A stretch of 64,000 nt of DNA, from IMG/VR virus record IMGVR_UViG_3300020172_000530, positions 1-64,000 of that record. The stretch is one strand, 5' to 3'. This stretch comes from a virus. Positions 44,106-52,288 of this stretch are shown here, one piece after another. Numbering within the stretch: the first letter of the stretch is position 1; each line of letters begins with the position of its first letter. Under the pieces are notes generated by a model. It worked only from the letters and a program-made list of their open reading frames with translations. It made no database searches and was not told the DNA's origin. Made by a program: the position numbers and the translations under genes.

Positions 44106-44598
44106 ATTTTTTGTATATCATGATGAAGAAGGAAACATAACATCTATTACCAATGAAAAAAGATCTACTGGAGAGTATATTGAAGCAGAAGAGTCTGAGA
44201 TATCAGATTTTCTAAATGGTGTAAAAGATTTTACCAAATTTAAAATTAATAGTTTATCATCTGGGTCAAAACAGATCAAATTAACACACGATTCCTCTGC
44301 TCTTGTATACAAGGACTTTTATATTGTTAGTAATAGTATCGAAAATGAACAAGTTATTATTACTCATAATAACAAAACTAAATCCTGGAATATAAAATTA
44401 AATGACGATGCACAACTGTTAAACTTTAGTTTTTACGTATGTAGAAAGGATAATTTAAATTTTTTAATTAGAGAAGTAACAGTGCCTCCTAAAAAAACTT
44501 TTTCGATACCGTTCTCTTATGTAGTCGAACAACAATCAGACGAACTAATTGTATTAGCAAAAAGAGTTCATGAATCTTATGGAATAAATTATGTATAA
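44095..44598 (+). CDS. Beta-rich protein of unknown function in the island
   Basis: A 167-residue protein from a GTG with AGAGG eight bases upstream. It starts MGFKFFVYHDEEGNITSITN. Most of the rest is predicted beta strand: IKLTHDSSALVYKDFYIV, then VIITHNNKTKSWNIKL and REVTVPPKKTFSIPFSYV. No Cys or catalytic motif is visible. It lies between two glycosyltransferase-like pairs with overlaps on both sides. It could be a small binding protein or virion decoration. I recognise no family. Confidence 0.6.
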   Translation: MGFKFFVYHDEEGNITSITNEKRSTGEYIEAEESEISDFLNGVKDFTKFKINSLSSGSKQIKLTHDSSALVYKDFYIVSNSIENEQVIITHNNKTKSWNIKLNDDAQLLNFSFYVCRKDNLNFLIREVTVPPKKTFSIPFSYVVEQQSDELIVLAKRVHESYGINYV

Positions 44599-45499
44599 AG
44601 TCAAAGTAGCAGATTGTGATGTGGTATATTTAAGTTATGATGAACCTAACGCAGAACAAAATTACTCTGATTTATTGACTAAAATACCTTGGGCTAAACG
44701 TGTACACGGAGTCGAGGGCAGTGATAGTGCCCATAAGGCCTGTGCTAGATTAGCAGATACAGAACGAGTCGTTATCATCGATGGTGATAATATAGTTAGA
44801 CCTGATTTAATTAACCAAGAAGTAGAGTTTTATAACGATGCCAATACTAATTGTGTGATTAGTTGGGGAGCAAGAAATATCATTAATGGTCTAGTTTATG
44901 GCAATGGCGGTGTAAAATGTTGGCCAACAGATTTGATACTTGATATGCGAACACATGAAAATGCCGAAGATACTAATACTAAGACACAAGTAGATTTTTG
45001 TTGGGATATAAATTATATCCAAATGGATACATGTATGAGCGACGTATACAATAACGGTAGTCCACAACAAGCATGGAGAGCAGGGTTTCGAGAAGGAGTG
45101 AAAATGAGTTTATTAGAAGGATCTAAACCTGTTAATGATAGACCATTTGATAGACAAATACATTGGAAAAATTTACATAGATTGTTGATCTGGATGACAG
45201 CAGGTTCTGAAATCACAAACGGACTATACGCTATATTAGGAGCAAGACAAGGGTGTTACAAAACAAATTGTACAGATTGGGATTTCACTAATGTTAGAGA
45301 TTTTAAGTATCTGAATAATCTGTATGAGGAAATTGTATCTGAAGTAAACTTAGATAAAGACATAACACGTTTAGGAATTGAAATTACATCTCGATTAAAG
45401 ATTCCTTGCCCTGCCCCATTTACTTCGGATCAGAGTATATTTTTTAAAACAGTGTATACGAATCCTCCTCGTATGAAAAATAAATCGGTTGTATCCTAA
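44591..45499 (+). CDS. Glycosyltransferase-like protein, pair 2 member A
   Basis: A 302-residue protein with VVYLSYDEPNAEQNY, IPWAKRVHGVEGSDSAHKAC and VVIIDGDNIV. D64-G-D66 is a DxD-type motif at the end of a Rossmann-like half, as in GT-2/GT-A enzymes. A further conserved block is VISWGARNIINGLVYGNGGV, and then PQQAWRAGFREGVKM. The following gene shares all four blocks, so this is a second tandem duplicate pair. The likely reaction is transfer of a sugar from a nucleotide sugar; the substrate is unknown. It overlaps both neighbours. Confidence 0.6.
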   Translation: MYKVKVADCDVVYLSYDEPNAEQNYSDLLTKIPWAKRVHGVEGSDSAHKACARLADTERVVIIDGDNIVRPDLINQEVEFYNDANTNCVISWGARNIINGLVYGNGGVKCWPTDLILDMRTHENAEDTNTKTQVDFCWDINYIQMDTCMSDVYNNGSPQQAWRAGFREGVKMSLLEGSKPVNDRPFDRQIHWKNLHRLLIWMTAGSEITNGLYAILGARQGCYKTNCTDWDFTNVRDFKYLNNLYEEIVSEVNLDKDITRLGIEITSRLKIPCPAPFTSDQSIFFKTVYTNPPRMKNKSVVS

Positions 45500-46185
45500 T
45501 GTACGATATCGCATTTATAAGCTACAAAGAACCCAATGCTGATAAAAATTGGGAGAATTTAACTAGTAGATTTCCTTGGGCAAAACGTATTAGTCGTGTA
45601 CGAGGAATACATATGGCGCACATCGCTGCCGCCAGCAAATGTTTTACAAACATGTTTTGGGTAGTAGATGGTGATGCTGAAGTTTTAGAAAGTTTTGATT
45701 TTAGTTTTACTACGAAAGAAACTAATTTCGTACATGTGTGGCGTAGTCGTAATCCTGTTAATGATTTAGAATACGGATATGGAGGTGTAAAATTACTTCC
45801 AAGATTAGCTACACTTAATATGGATACTACTAAGCCTGATATGACTACTAGTATTAGTCAACACTTCAGGCCAATGCCCGAAGTTAGTAATATTACTGCT
45901 TTTAATACAGATCCTTTCAGTGCGTGGAGAAGTGCCTTTAGAGAATGTTGTAAATTATCAAGTAAAGTGATTGATAGACAGAAAACAGACGAGACAGACC
46001 ATCGATTGTTATCGTGGAAAATTAAAGGATTAGATAGACCATATGGTGAATATGCGATTCAAGGTGCCAAGGAAGGCGAAGAGTATGGTAAATTTTACAG
46101 CGGAAATTTAGAAGCACTGTCTAAGATTAATGATTTTGGCTGGCTGAAAGAACGATTCGAAAGGAATTCTAATGGAAGAAATTGA
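45499..46185 (+). CDS. Glycosyltransferase-like protein, pair 2 member B (shorter)
   Basis: A 228-residue paralogue of the preceding protein: IAFISYKEPNADKNWENL, FPWAKRISRVRGIHMAH, FWVVDGDAEVL (D57-G-D59) and VHVWRSRNPVNDLEYGYGGV. It also shares FSAWRSAFRECCKL and EYAIQGAKEG. It lacks about 60 residues of the C-terminal part of member A. The start shares one base with the previous stop (TAATG). The shared DGD and AWRxxFRE motifs suggest the same fold and related substrates. Confidence 0.6.
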   Translation: MYDIAFISYKEPNADKNWENLTSRFPWAKRISRVRGIHMAHIAAASKCFTNMFWVVDGDAEVLESFDFSFTTKETNFVHVWRSRNPVNDLEYGYGGVKLLPRLATLNMDTTKPDMTTSISQHFRPMPEVSNITAFNTDPFSAWRSAFRECCKLSSKVIDRQKTDETDHRLLSWKIKGLDRPYGEYAIQGAKEGEEYGKFYSGNLEALSKINDFGWLKERFERNSNGRN

Positions 46186-47023
46186 TAAGAGTGCGATATC
46201 TTGGTTACATGGATTACAAGAATTTTTTAAATTTCAAAACGATGAAATTTCCAGCAATTATGTAGATTTTATTTTAAAACTACTGTATGCTAATAATCCC
46301 GCTATCACAATAACAGAAGAAGCTGATATCGTAGAATTTATTGGTACATTAAGAAAGTTTGCTGACAATAATATTTTTAACGCTTTTCACAAATATTATA
46401 GAGAAGAGCACAATCCTAAGCATTTACAAGATGCGTTCAGTAGAGGGCAAGTTCAGAGTAAAATTTGGTTAGCACACGAATTACAAAAGATTCGAACAGA
46501 GCACAAGAATGTTTTAATTTTAGCAGGGTGGTATGGACAATTGCTTCAGTATTTTAAAGAAATAAAATTTGATAAAGTAAGAATAGTAGACATGGATAAG
46601 GAAGCTTGTTTAATTAGCGACGATATTTTCAACTTACATTTAATTGAAAATTATAGAGTTAAGGCCATATGTGCTGATATAAACAATATTATCATTCGTA
46701 AATCTGGATATATGCTTAATGTTGAAAACTTTAAGAATCTAGAAGCAAAGATTTTTAGTGAAAACTTTATGCCGGATCTTATTGTTAATACATCTGCTGA
46801 ACATATGAGCGAGAAATGGTTCAATGATATACGTTTTAAGGATTTTGAAACTAAACCTCTTGTAGTAATCCAAAGTAATAATTTATTCGATGTAGAAGAG
46901 CATATTAATTGTGTTCACAGTATCGATCATATGAAAAAAAATTATCCTATGAGTGAAATTTTCTATGAAGGAGAATTACAGCTAAAAGGGTACAAACGCA
47001 TAATGCTTATTGGATTACCATGA
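46172..47023 (+). CDS. SAM-dependent methyltransferase-like protein
   Basis: A 283-residue protein. Residues 1-105 are helical. The second half is Rossmann-like: VLILAGWYGQLLQYF (about 114-128) as motif I, VRIVDMDKEACLISDD as motif II with an acidic residue for the ribose, then VKAICADINNI and PDLIVNTSAEHMSEKWF as the motif IV region. This pattern fits class I methyltransferases, although the glycine loop GWYGQ is atypical. It may methylate the island's product, or bind SAM for another purpose. It overlaps the glycosyltransferase-like gene by 14 bases and the next gene by four. Confidence 0.55.
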   Translation: MEEIDKSAISWLHGLQEFFKFQNDEISSNYVDFILKLLYANNPAITITEEADIVEFIGTLRKFADNNIFNAFHKYYREEHNPKHLQDAFSRGQVQSKIWLAHELQKIRTEHKNVLILAGWYGQLLQYFKEIKFDKVRIVDMDKEACLISDDIFNLHLIENYRVKAICADINNIIIRKSGYMLNVENFKNLEAKIFSENFMPDLIVNTSAEHMSEKWFNDIRFKDFETKPLVVIQSNNLFDVEEHINCVHSIDHMKKNYPMSEIFYEGELQLKGYKRIMLIGLP

Positions 47024-47247
47024 TAGATTTAGATCAGTTAGATCTTAGAACTTTACAAAAGGAATGTGCCCGTGCTGTTGCTACTATGGAAGCAACTAAT
47101 AATAACATTTATAAGTTTAATAAACAAGCACACCATAATAGTCAAAACTGGTATAAAGCAGTGATTAAATGGTATATTGAACAGCATGGAGATTTACCAA
47201 GCCGTGTTGGACCAGGAGTAGCTGTTAAATTTGTAATGGATTATTAA
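47020..47247 (+). CDS. Small 75-residue protein of unknown function
   Basis: It starts with ATGA overlap and ends TAATG into the next tiny ORF. Its sequence is mostly helical (LRTLQKECARAVATMEATNN), then NWYKAVIKWYIEQHG and a C-terminal PSRVGPGVAVKFVMDY. There is one Cys and no leader-core pattern typical of a known RiPP precursor. Its place immediately before the first radical SAM gene means it could be a substrate, carrier or chaperone for these enzymes. That is only positional inference. Confidence 0.55.
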   Translation: MIDLDQLDLRTLQKECARAVATMEATNNNIYKFNKQAHHNSQNWYKAVIKWYIEQHGDLPSRVGPGVAVKFVMDY

Positions 47248-47336
47248 TGGAAGAAGTTGACTTATCTACTATCGCTCATAGAGAACTAGAAGGGTATATG
47301 ATATCAAAGAAAATTGGCATGCGACAATATGTATAG
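47247..47336 (+). CDS. Very short ORF (29 residues) before the first radical SAM gene
   Basis: ATG at 47247 shares a base with the preceding TAA. The 29-codon frame, which begins MEEVDLSTIAHRELEGYM and ends in Gly-Met-Arg-Gln-Tyr-Val, stops with TAG at 47336, overlapping the radical SAM start by eight bases. Both overlaps match the style of all other junctions in this gene chain, which favours translation. Without it there would be an 80-base gap in an otherwise gapless operon. It may be only a coupling ORF. No homologue can be named. Confidence 0.45.
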   Translation: MEEVDLSTIAHRELEGYMISKKIGMRQYV

Positions 47337-48501
47337 ATATAACGAAATACAAACAGTTCATTTAGAAATGACAGATAATTGTAATGCTGCCTGTCCTATG
47401 TGTGCAAGAAATATAAATGGTGGCGAAGATAATCCACAGTTGCCAAAAACTGAACTAAGCCTGGATCATTGTAAAACTATATTTGAGCCCAAGTTTATCG
47501 CACAATTAAAACGCATGTATATGTGTGGTAACTATGGAGATCCTATTGCTGCTCAAGATACACTAGAAGTATTTGATTATTTTAGACAACATAATACTAA
47601 AATGAATCTTAGTATGTACACTAATGGCAGTGCTAAAAAGACTGATTGGTGGAAACAATTAGCTCAGGTATTAGGAAAAAACAGTTATGTAGTGTTCAGT
47701 ATAGATGGGTTAGAAGACACTAATCATTTATATAGACAAAATACTGTATGGTCTAAGATAATGGAAAATGCTCAAGCATTTATTGATGCAGGTGGCAACG
47801 CCCGCTGGGATTATATTGTGTTCGCCCATAATGAACATCAAGTAGATCAAGCAGATGCTCTCAGTAAAAAAATGGGTTTTACAAAATTTCAGTATAAAAA
47901 GAGTGCAAGATTTTTTAGTAATGTTAGTGGTACTACGAAAGAGATACATCAAGCAACTAATCGTAAGGGTGTGGCTACTACTTTGTTACAGTCTCCTACA
48001 GATCCTAAGTATAGAAATAGTACTTTACAGGAGTTAAGTAAAATTGCTAGTGATAATGTTACCGAAGTGAAATTTTTGCCTAGTACTGCTAAAGACGCTG
48101 AATTACTACTAGGTAAACAGGTGTTTAGTTTCGATTTTAATAAAAAGAAAGAAATGGAAAAATATTGGGATTCGGTAGAAATTAAATGCAAAGTAGCAGA
48201 AGAAAAGTCAGTTTATATTAGCGCAGAAGGCATAGTTCAACCTTGTTGTTGGACAGCAGGTCAAATGTATGTGTGGTATTGGGAACCGTTAGGCGGCCAA
48301 ATTTGGAAAGCAATTAATGAAGTGGGTAAAGATAATTTAAACGCCAAATATCACAGATTAGAAGATATAATTGACGGACGTTATTTTACTGAAGTTGTTC
48401 CAGAAAGTTGGAAAAAATCAAGTTGTGCTGATGGGAAATTAGCTGTCTGTGCTAAAACCTGCGGTGCTAAATATGATGCCTTTAGTGCCCAGTTCAAATG
48501 A
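47329..48501 (+). CDS. Radical SAM protein 1 (class A: C-terminal extra cysteines)
   Basis: A 390-residue protein from the ATG at 47329; an in-frame TTG at 47314 is an alternative. The core CNAACPMC (C18, C22, C25) is the CX3CX2C site for the SAM-cleaving [4Fe-4S] cluster. The usual GGE strand is replaced by CGNYGDPIAA. Later motifs SMYTNGS and VFSIDGLEDTNHLYRQN are typical of the barrel. The C-terminal 110 residues hold VQPCCWTAG, SSCADG and AVCAKTCG, a SPASM-like region that could bind one or two auxiliary clusters. The next gene is the same class. Substrate unknown. Confidence 0.85.
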   Translation: MYRYNEIQTVHLEMTDNCNAACPMCARNINGGEDNPQLPKTELSLDHCKTIFEPKFIAQLKRMYMCGNYGDPIAAQDTLEVFDYFRQHNTKMNLSMYTNGSAKKTDWWKQLAQVLGKNSYVVFSIDGLEDTNHLYRQNTVWSKIMENAQAFIDAGGNARWDYIVFAHNEHQVDQADALSKKMGFTKFQYKKSARFFSNVSGTTKEIHQATNRKGVATTLLQSPTDPKYRNSTLQELSKIASDNVTEVKFLPSTAKDAELLLGKQVFSFDFNKKKEMEKYWDSVEIKCKVAEEKSVYISAEGIVQPCCWTAGQMYVWYWEPLGGQIWKAINEVGKDNLNAKYHRLEDIIDGRYFTEVVPESWKKSSCADGKLAVCAKTCGAKYDAFSAQFK

Positions 48502-49574
48502 ATATAGATAATATTAAAAAAGTAGAATTAGAAATTACCAGTAATTGTAATGCTGCTTGTCCTGGTTGCGCACGAACACAAAATTCTGATATCTTAGAAA
48601 TACATAGTTTTGGATTAGAAGACCTAGTACGGATGTTCCCTACTCCAAGACATATACAAGGTAAAGAATTTAAATTCTGCGGTGTATTAGGCGATCCTAT
48701 TGCTAATAAAGAATGTTATGATATGATAGAATATCTAGTTAGTAATAATGGGTATTGTCAAATTAGCACTAATGGTGGATTAAATTCAACAATCTGGTGG
48801 AGTAAACTAGGAGAGCTAAGTAAGAAAACTAATTTAGTCGATGTTAATTTCTGTGTTGATGGACATAAGGAAACTAACCATATCTATCGAGTTAATACAC
48901 TGTTCAGTGTTATAGAAAAGAATATGGCAGCTTATTCCCAGGCACAAGGACAAGCTACGTGGATTTACATAGTATTTGATCATAACGAGCACGAATTAAC
49001 AACAGCACAGCATCATGCTGAACAATTAGGTTTCAAATTTGCCACAAGAACAGGTATGAGAAATAGTTATCATAACTGGGTAGCAGAAATTAGAAATAAA
49101 GATAAAACCAAAGAACAAGTGGTAATTACTACAACAGGTAGTAAAGAACATAGTAAGAAAAATTTAGTAAAAGATCTAGATAAGTTTATTTCAACGTATA
49201 ATAAAGGAATGTTTATGCTTCCTATAGTTGATAAAAAGCAAGAAATACTGAATTCAATTACTTGTAAGTTAGTTCACGAAGGCGAAATCTTTATTGCTAG
49301 TAATCAAACCATGTGGCCCTGTTGTTTTTTATGGGATAGCATGTTTAAAAATAAAGAAAGTATTGTAGAAAAATTAAATGAATACAGCGAAGGATGGAAC
49401 AGTTTACGCAATTACACTATTGATGAAGTGTTAGCTCATCCGTGGTTTGATCATATACTCGCTGAAAGTTGGAATCCCGCTCACGCTAAACATTTTATAA
49501 GATGTATTAGAACTTGCGCATATAACAAAGCATATCAAAATGAAATCAATTATGTCAATAAAGAAACTACCTAG
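48498..49574 (+). CDS. Radical SAM protein 2 (class A: C-terminal extra cysteines)
   Basis: A 358-residue paralogue of protein 1. The cluster motif is CNAACPGC (C17, C21, C24), and the GGE position again reads GVLGDPIAN. VNFCVDGHKETNHIYRVN parallels the equivalent block of protein 1, as does WIYIVFDHNEHEL (protein 1 has DYIVFAHNEHQV). The C-terminal region has TCKLV, MWPCCFLW and IRCIRTCAYN as likely auxiliary-cluster ligands. It overlaps protein 1 by ATGA and protein 3 by about 20-35 bases, depending on the start of protein 3. Confidence 0.85.
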   Translation: MNIDNIKKVELEITSNCNAACPGCARTQNSDILEIHSFGLEDLVRMFPTPRHIQGKEFKFCGVLGDPIANKECYDMIEYLVSNNGYCQISTNGGLNSTIWWSKLGELSKKTNLVDVNFCVDGHKETNHIYRVNTLFSVIEKNMAAYSQAQGQATWIYIVFDHNEHELTTAQHHAEQLGFKFATRTGMRNSYHNWVAEIRNKDKTKEQVVITTTGSKEHSKKNLVKDLDKFISTYNKGMFMLPIVDKKQEILNSITCKLVHEGEIFIASNQTMWPCCFLWDSMFKNKESIVEKLNEYSEGWNSLRNYTIDEVLAHPWFDHILAESWNPAHAKHFIRCIRTCAYNKAYQNEINYVNKETT

Positions 49575-50958
49575 CAAAACATTTTGTATTTTACCTTGGG
49601 TACATTTAAGCACACGGCCAGACGGCAGTATGCGAGTATGTTGTACAGCCAATGCTAGTAGCGTAGGTCCTACTAACGATAAACAGCATGGAGGGATGGT
49701 AGGAGTATTAAAAACAGATGAAGGAAAGCCCAGTAATCTGAATGTCAGTGATTTCTTAAGTAGTTGGAATAGCGATTACATGCGTAATGTTCGTAAACAG
49801 ATGCTGAATGGTGAGCAGCCTCCAAGTTGTACTAAGTGCTACAAAGAAGAAGCCGCAGGGCACAATAGTAAACGGATGTGGGAAACTGCTTATTGGGCTG
49901 ATCGTGTTGATCTGGACAAGCTAATTGCTGACACTGCTGAAGATGGATCTGTACCACCCCAATTAAATTATATTGATTTGCGGTTTGGAACTAAATGCCA
50001 ACTCGCTTGTGTTATGTGTAGTCCTCATGATAGTTCAGGATGGATTAAAGATTGGCAAGCAATATATCCTCAGATACAAAATAGCAGCTTAAAGGAAACA
50101 TCTCAATGGTCAAATAAAGGCAGCACTAATGGCAGTAGTTATAATTGGCACAAAAATAATCCTGTGTTTTGGAAACAGTTCAATGAACAAATTCCTAATA
50201 TGCAACAGTTATACTTTGCCGGTGGAGAGAGCTTAATTATCGAAGAGCATTACGAAATATTGGAGGAAGCAATAAGGCAAGGACATGCTAAGAATTTAGA
50301 ATTGCGTTATAATAGTAATGGAGTAGAATGGCGTGATGATCTGTTTGAATTGTGGAAAGAATTTAAATTAGTGCGTTTTCACTATAGTGTGGACAGTATT
50401 GAAGAAATGAACAGCTATATTCGTTACCCAAGCGAATGGGAAAGAACACATGAAGTATTTCATATATTAGATAAAGCAACACCACCGAATACAGAAATTA
50501 CTGTTGCTTGTGCCGTTCAGGCGTTAAACGTATATTATTTGCCAGACTTTTTAAAATGGAAGCTTAATCAAAATTTTAAAAAAGTAAACATGTGGCCACT
50601 AGGCGCAGGGGGAATTAACTATCACTTTGTGTATCATCCTCCGCACCTAAATGTTAAAGTTCTTCCAAAATGGTTCAAAGAAAAATGTAGACAAAAATAT
50701 GAAGAATTTTATCCATGGTGGGAAGCTAATTGGCAGAAAGGTATTCCTGCTTCTAAAACAGATCAAGTAACTTATGATATGTGGCGTGATGCTAGTTACG
50801 GTATTAATAGATTAGAAGGTATGCTACAATTTATGGAAAGCGAAGATTGGAGCATACGATTGCCCGAACTAAAAGAATATATTCAGTTGATTGATAATCA
50901 AAGGGGATTAAACTTTGCTGAAACATTTCCTGAAATGAAGGATATTTTCGATGAGTAA
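49540..50958 (+). CDS. Radical SAM protein 3 (class B: N-terminal twitch-like domain)
   Basis: A 472-residue protein. The N-terminal domain has FCILPWVHL with C16, then MRVCCTAN (C34, C35) and later SCTKCYKEE. These Cys residues could hold an auxiliary cluster in a twitch-like domain placed before the barrel. The core CX3CX2C, CQLACVMC, lies near 152-159. Barrel motifs include YFAGGESLIIEEHYEILEE (GGE) and FHYSVDSIEEMNSYIRYP. A WPLGAGGINYHFVYHPPHL block in the C-terminal part has a counterpart in protein 5. The start at 49540 or 49552 is uncertain; neither has a good Shine-Dalgarno. N-terminal-twitch radical SAM families are known from marine phages, without established substrates. Confidence 0.88.
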   Translation: MKSIMSIKKLPSKTFCILPWVHLSTRPDGSMRVCCTANASSVGPTNDKQHGGMVGVLKTDEGKPSNLNVSDFLSSWNSDYMRNVRKQMLNGEQPPSCTKCYKEEAAGHNSKRMWETAYWADRVDLDKLIADTAEDGSVPPQLNYIDLRFGTKCQLACVMCSPHDSSGWIKDWQAIYPQIQNSSLKETSQWSNKGSTNGSSYNWHKNNPVFWKQFNEQIPNMQQLYFAGGESLIIEEHYEILEEAIRQGHAKNLELRYNSNGVEWRDDLFELWKEFKLVRFHYSVDSIEEMNSYIRYPSEWERTHEVFHILDKATPPNTEITVACAVQALNVYYLPDFLKWKLNQNFKKVNMWPLGAGGINYHFVYHPPHLNVKVLPKWFKEKCRQKYEEFYPWWEANWQKGIPASKTDQVTYDMWRDASYGINRLEGMLQFMESEDWSIRLPELKEYIQLIDNQRGLNFAETFPEMKDIFDE

Positions 50959-52288
50959 AAAAATAGCCTGTTGGTACACATTAGGTGGACTAAATTATAA
51001 AAATGGATTTGCTACTTCTTGTCCGCAGCAAAGCGATAAACTCCATATTATGGAAGGCACTCAGATAATTAAACCTTCTGAAATTATCAATTCAGAAGGA
51101 TTCAGGAAACATCGATTAGATATGATGTCCGGTAAATGGAGTCCTGGGTGCCACTTATGTAAAAATGTAGAAGAAGCTAAAGCAGGTAATAGTATGCGTA
51201 TGGACTACCCAGTAGACGAAACTAATTACGATGATTTAACTGGTGCGATAGATTTTAACGGACTTACTCATGTAGAGTTTAGATTTAGTAACGCCTGTAA
51301 TATGGCATGCCTGCACTGTAGTGAAGTGTTTAGTAGCGGCTGGATGGCAAAACTCAAACACTATGAACCTGACAAAGATGATTGGAATCACAGACTTATA
51401 CAATTGACCAAAACTATGCATCGTGCCGGATTTAACGACACGTTAAGCATAGATATGAGTCTCGAAGACATGTATAAGATTGTAGACGATTTGAACACGA
51501 ATTTTCTTAATCTACAAAAAATCGACTTTACTGGTGGCGAAGTATTATATCAGAAACAGTTTATACCTTGTCTAAAAGCATTAGCTAAACATCCACATGC
51601 TGAAAACATACACATTAGTTTCCATACTAATTTTAATGCTAAATTTGATCCAGAAGAGTTATCAAAAGCACTTGAACCTTTTCGATATGTGACTATCATG
51701 ATGAGCATTGATTCTGGAACTAACATTTATAGTTATTTTAGAACAGGTGATTGGAACGTGTTAACAGACAACATTAGAAGATTTAAAATAGCAAACACGA
51801 GTAAAAACGTTGATCTTAATGTTGTCTGTACAACCAGTGTTTATCAAATGATGGATATTGAAAATGTATTTGAAAGTTTTTTAAATTTAGATATAGACTG
51901 GATTGATAGTTCTATTGTTTATACTCCAGATTATCTAAATCCTGCTATTTTAATGTTTGATTATAAAGATTATGTTATTCAGGATATTAAAAATACATAC
52001 AGTATGATTGATAGAGTGAAACAAGAACGTATGGATAATTTTGAAGAAAGTCAAAAAATGCGTACTTGGCGTAAAGGTAAGGAGATATTTCAAGATATAG
52101 AAAGTGCTTATAGAGCATTAAAAGGCATTGAGGACTATGTGATAAATCATAAACCGCAATATAAACACTGGGAAGCCTTTATGGTATATGTTAGAAAAAC
52201 AGATGAAATATGGCAACAAGATTTTAATACTCATTTTGAAAATTACAAATTTTTAGATTATAAAGTTCTAAGAAAGGAGATGTTATGA
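50951..52288 (+). CDS. Radical SAM protein 4 (class B, diverged N-terminal domain)
   Basis: A 445-residue member. Its N-terminus has ACWYTLGGLNYKNG and TSCPQQSD instead of the CC pair, followed by GCHLCKNVEEAKAGNSMR, so one of the usual ligands differs. The core is CNMACLHC near residue 116. The barrel has DFTGGEVLYQKQFIPCLKAL and IHISFHTNFNAK. It is the most diverged of the five class B proteins and may have a distinct N-terminal cluster or none. It overlaps protein 3 by eight bases and the PP-loop gene by four. Confidence 0.85.
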   Translation: MSKKIACWYTLGGLNYKNGFATSCPQQSDKLHIMEGTQIIKPSEIINSEGFRKHRLDMMSGKWSPGCHLCKNVEEAKAGNSMRMDYPVDETNYDDLTGAIDFNGLTHVEFRFSNACNMACLHCSEVFSSGWMAKLKHYEPDKDDWNHRLIQLTKTMHRAGFNDTLSIDMSLEDMYKIVDDLNTNFLNLQKIDFTGGEVLYQKQFIPCLKALAKHPHAENIHISFHTNFNAKFDPEELSKALEPFRYVTIMMSIDSGTNIYSYFRTGDWNVLTDNIRRFKIANTSKNVDLNVVCTTSVYQMMDIENVFESFLNLDIDWIDSSIVYTPDYLNPAILMFDYKDYVIQDIKNTYSMIDRVKQERMDNFEESQKMRTWRKGKEIFQDIESAYRALKGIEDYVINHKPQYKHWEAFMVYVRKTDEIWQQDFNTHFENYKFLDYKVLRKEML

